From Acidimicrobiales bacterium (GTDB lineage: Bacteria; Actinomycetota; Acidimicrobiia; Acidimicrobiales; Poriferisodalaceae): a stretch of 6,369 nt of DNA. Position numbers and translations under genes: made by a program. This document shows positions 5,936-6,369 of this stretch, in pieces. The stretch lies in the NCBI GenBank assembly GCA_020439485.1, contig JAGQSP010000139.1, forward strand, positions 1 to 6,369, read 5' to 3'. How positions within the stretch are numbered: position 1 is the stretch's first letter; each line of letters begins with the position of its first letter. The notes beneath the pieces are model-generated. The model saw only the letters and a program-made list of their open reading frames with translations, ran no database searches and had not been told where the DNA came from.

Positions 5936-6369
5936 GTGACAATCACTTCGGACTCCCCCGCCGATCTGTCCTTCGGAACGTTCAGTTCGTCCCCGCCGTG
6001 GTTGGTCGACCCCCAGCAGATGCCGTGGCGCCAGGGGCTCGACGAGGTGCGTGAGCGCACCCGCCTGACGGTCCCCAAGCTGGTGCAGGCCCGCAAGTTT
6101 CCGCCGCTGGGGCGCCTCATCGAGACCGGCGGACGTTTCGGTTGGGCCATCCTGCGGTGGCGAATGGGCGCCCGGCGCCAGGGCGGTTCAGCGTCGCGCA
6201 CCGACCTCAGCCACCGCCTGCGTGTCTCGGCCGAACACCTCGGCCCCACCTACATAAAGCTGGCCCAGATCATCTCGGCCGGCGAAGGCGTGTTCCCCGA
6301 CGAACTGGTCGAGGAGCTGAAGAAGTGCCGCGACCAGGTCAAGCCCGAGCCATTCGACGTGGTCAGGGC
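5936..6369 (+). CDS. ABC1/UbiB-family (AarF-like) atypical kinase, N-terminal part
   Basis: The frame is open for 144 codons and runs off the right edge, so only the N-terminal third or less is present. HLGPTYIKLAQ (101-111), then VFPDEL (119-124) and ELKKCRDQVKPEPF (127-140), are the conserved N-terminal signature of ABC1/UbiB/ADCK proteins. These are protein-kinase-like ATPases linked to quinone and lipid metabolism. The family's KxGQ motif reads K108-L-A-Q, with Ala for Gly, which I recall as common in actinobacterial members. The catalytic core lies outside the window. The GTG at 5936 is the only start seen upstream of the conserved region after the regulator stop, but its purine run AAGG abuts it. 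An ATG at 6020 (residue 29) is the alternative. The gene follows the regulator after 43 bases on the same strand; co-transcription is possible, but no functional link is evident. Confidence 0.85.
   Translation, partial: MTITSDSPADLSFGTFSSSPPWLVDPQQMPWRQGLDEVRERTRLTVPKLVQARKFPPLGRLIETGGRFGWAILRWRMGARRQGGSASRTDLSHRLRVSAEHLGPTYIKLAQIISAGEGVFPDELVEELKKCRDQVKPEPFDVVR

Overview
The window is GC-rich, densely coded and free of RNA genes, insertion sequences or CRISPR-like repeats. Codon use, Asp/Arg/Ala-rich proteins, a regulator with SARP-type DNA-binding and BTAD domains, and an actinobacterial-looking ABC1/UbiB-type kinase suggest an actinobacterium, perhaps a marine or soil Acidimicrobiia-like lineage. 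The lineage is an inference from style, not from a marker gene.

Layout. Positions 1-2805 hold a minus-strand pair of genes. A small Ser/Thr-rich lipoprotein (2805 down to 2086) is followed after 7 bases by a long protein (2078 down to the left edge, 692 residues seen, C-terminus missing). Positions 2806-2937 are a divergent intergenic region. Positions 2938-5892 encode a 984-residue plus-strand regulator: a MalT-like STAND ATPase, a helical sensor region, and a C-terminal SARP-type winged helix with a BTAD domain. From 5936 to the right edge is the start of an ABC1/UbiB-family kinase, probably an unrelated neighbour.

Main discovery. From about residue 377, the long minus-strand protein aligns position by position with the catalytic core of the class II adenylyl cyclase toxins (anthrax edema factor, Bordetella CyaA, Pseudomonas ExoY). 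The catalytic Arg, both catalytic Lys with exact spacing, the metal-binding Asp-x-Asp and the His-Gly motif can all be seen. It sits behind about 370 residues of unrecognised sequence with no signal peptide.

Second discovery. The divergent region carries three direct repeats of CGCTGA(C) on a strict 11-base period pointing at the regulator, and two in the opposite orientation pointing at the lipoprotein-cyclase pair. In both directions the last repeat lies 8 bases before a -10-like hexamer. This is the arrangement bound by SARP/BTAD activators, so the regulator probably controls itself and the divergent genes. Together the three genes look like a regulated lipoprotein plus toxin-type nucleotidyl cyclase module. 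Its biological role (effector against eukaryotes, competitor toxin or internal signalling) cannot be decided from this window.
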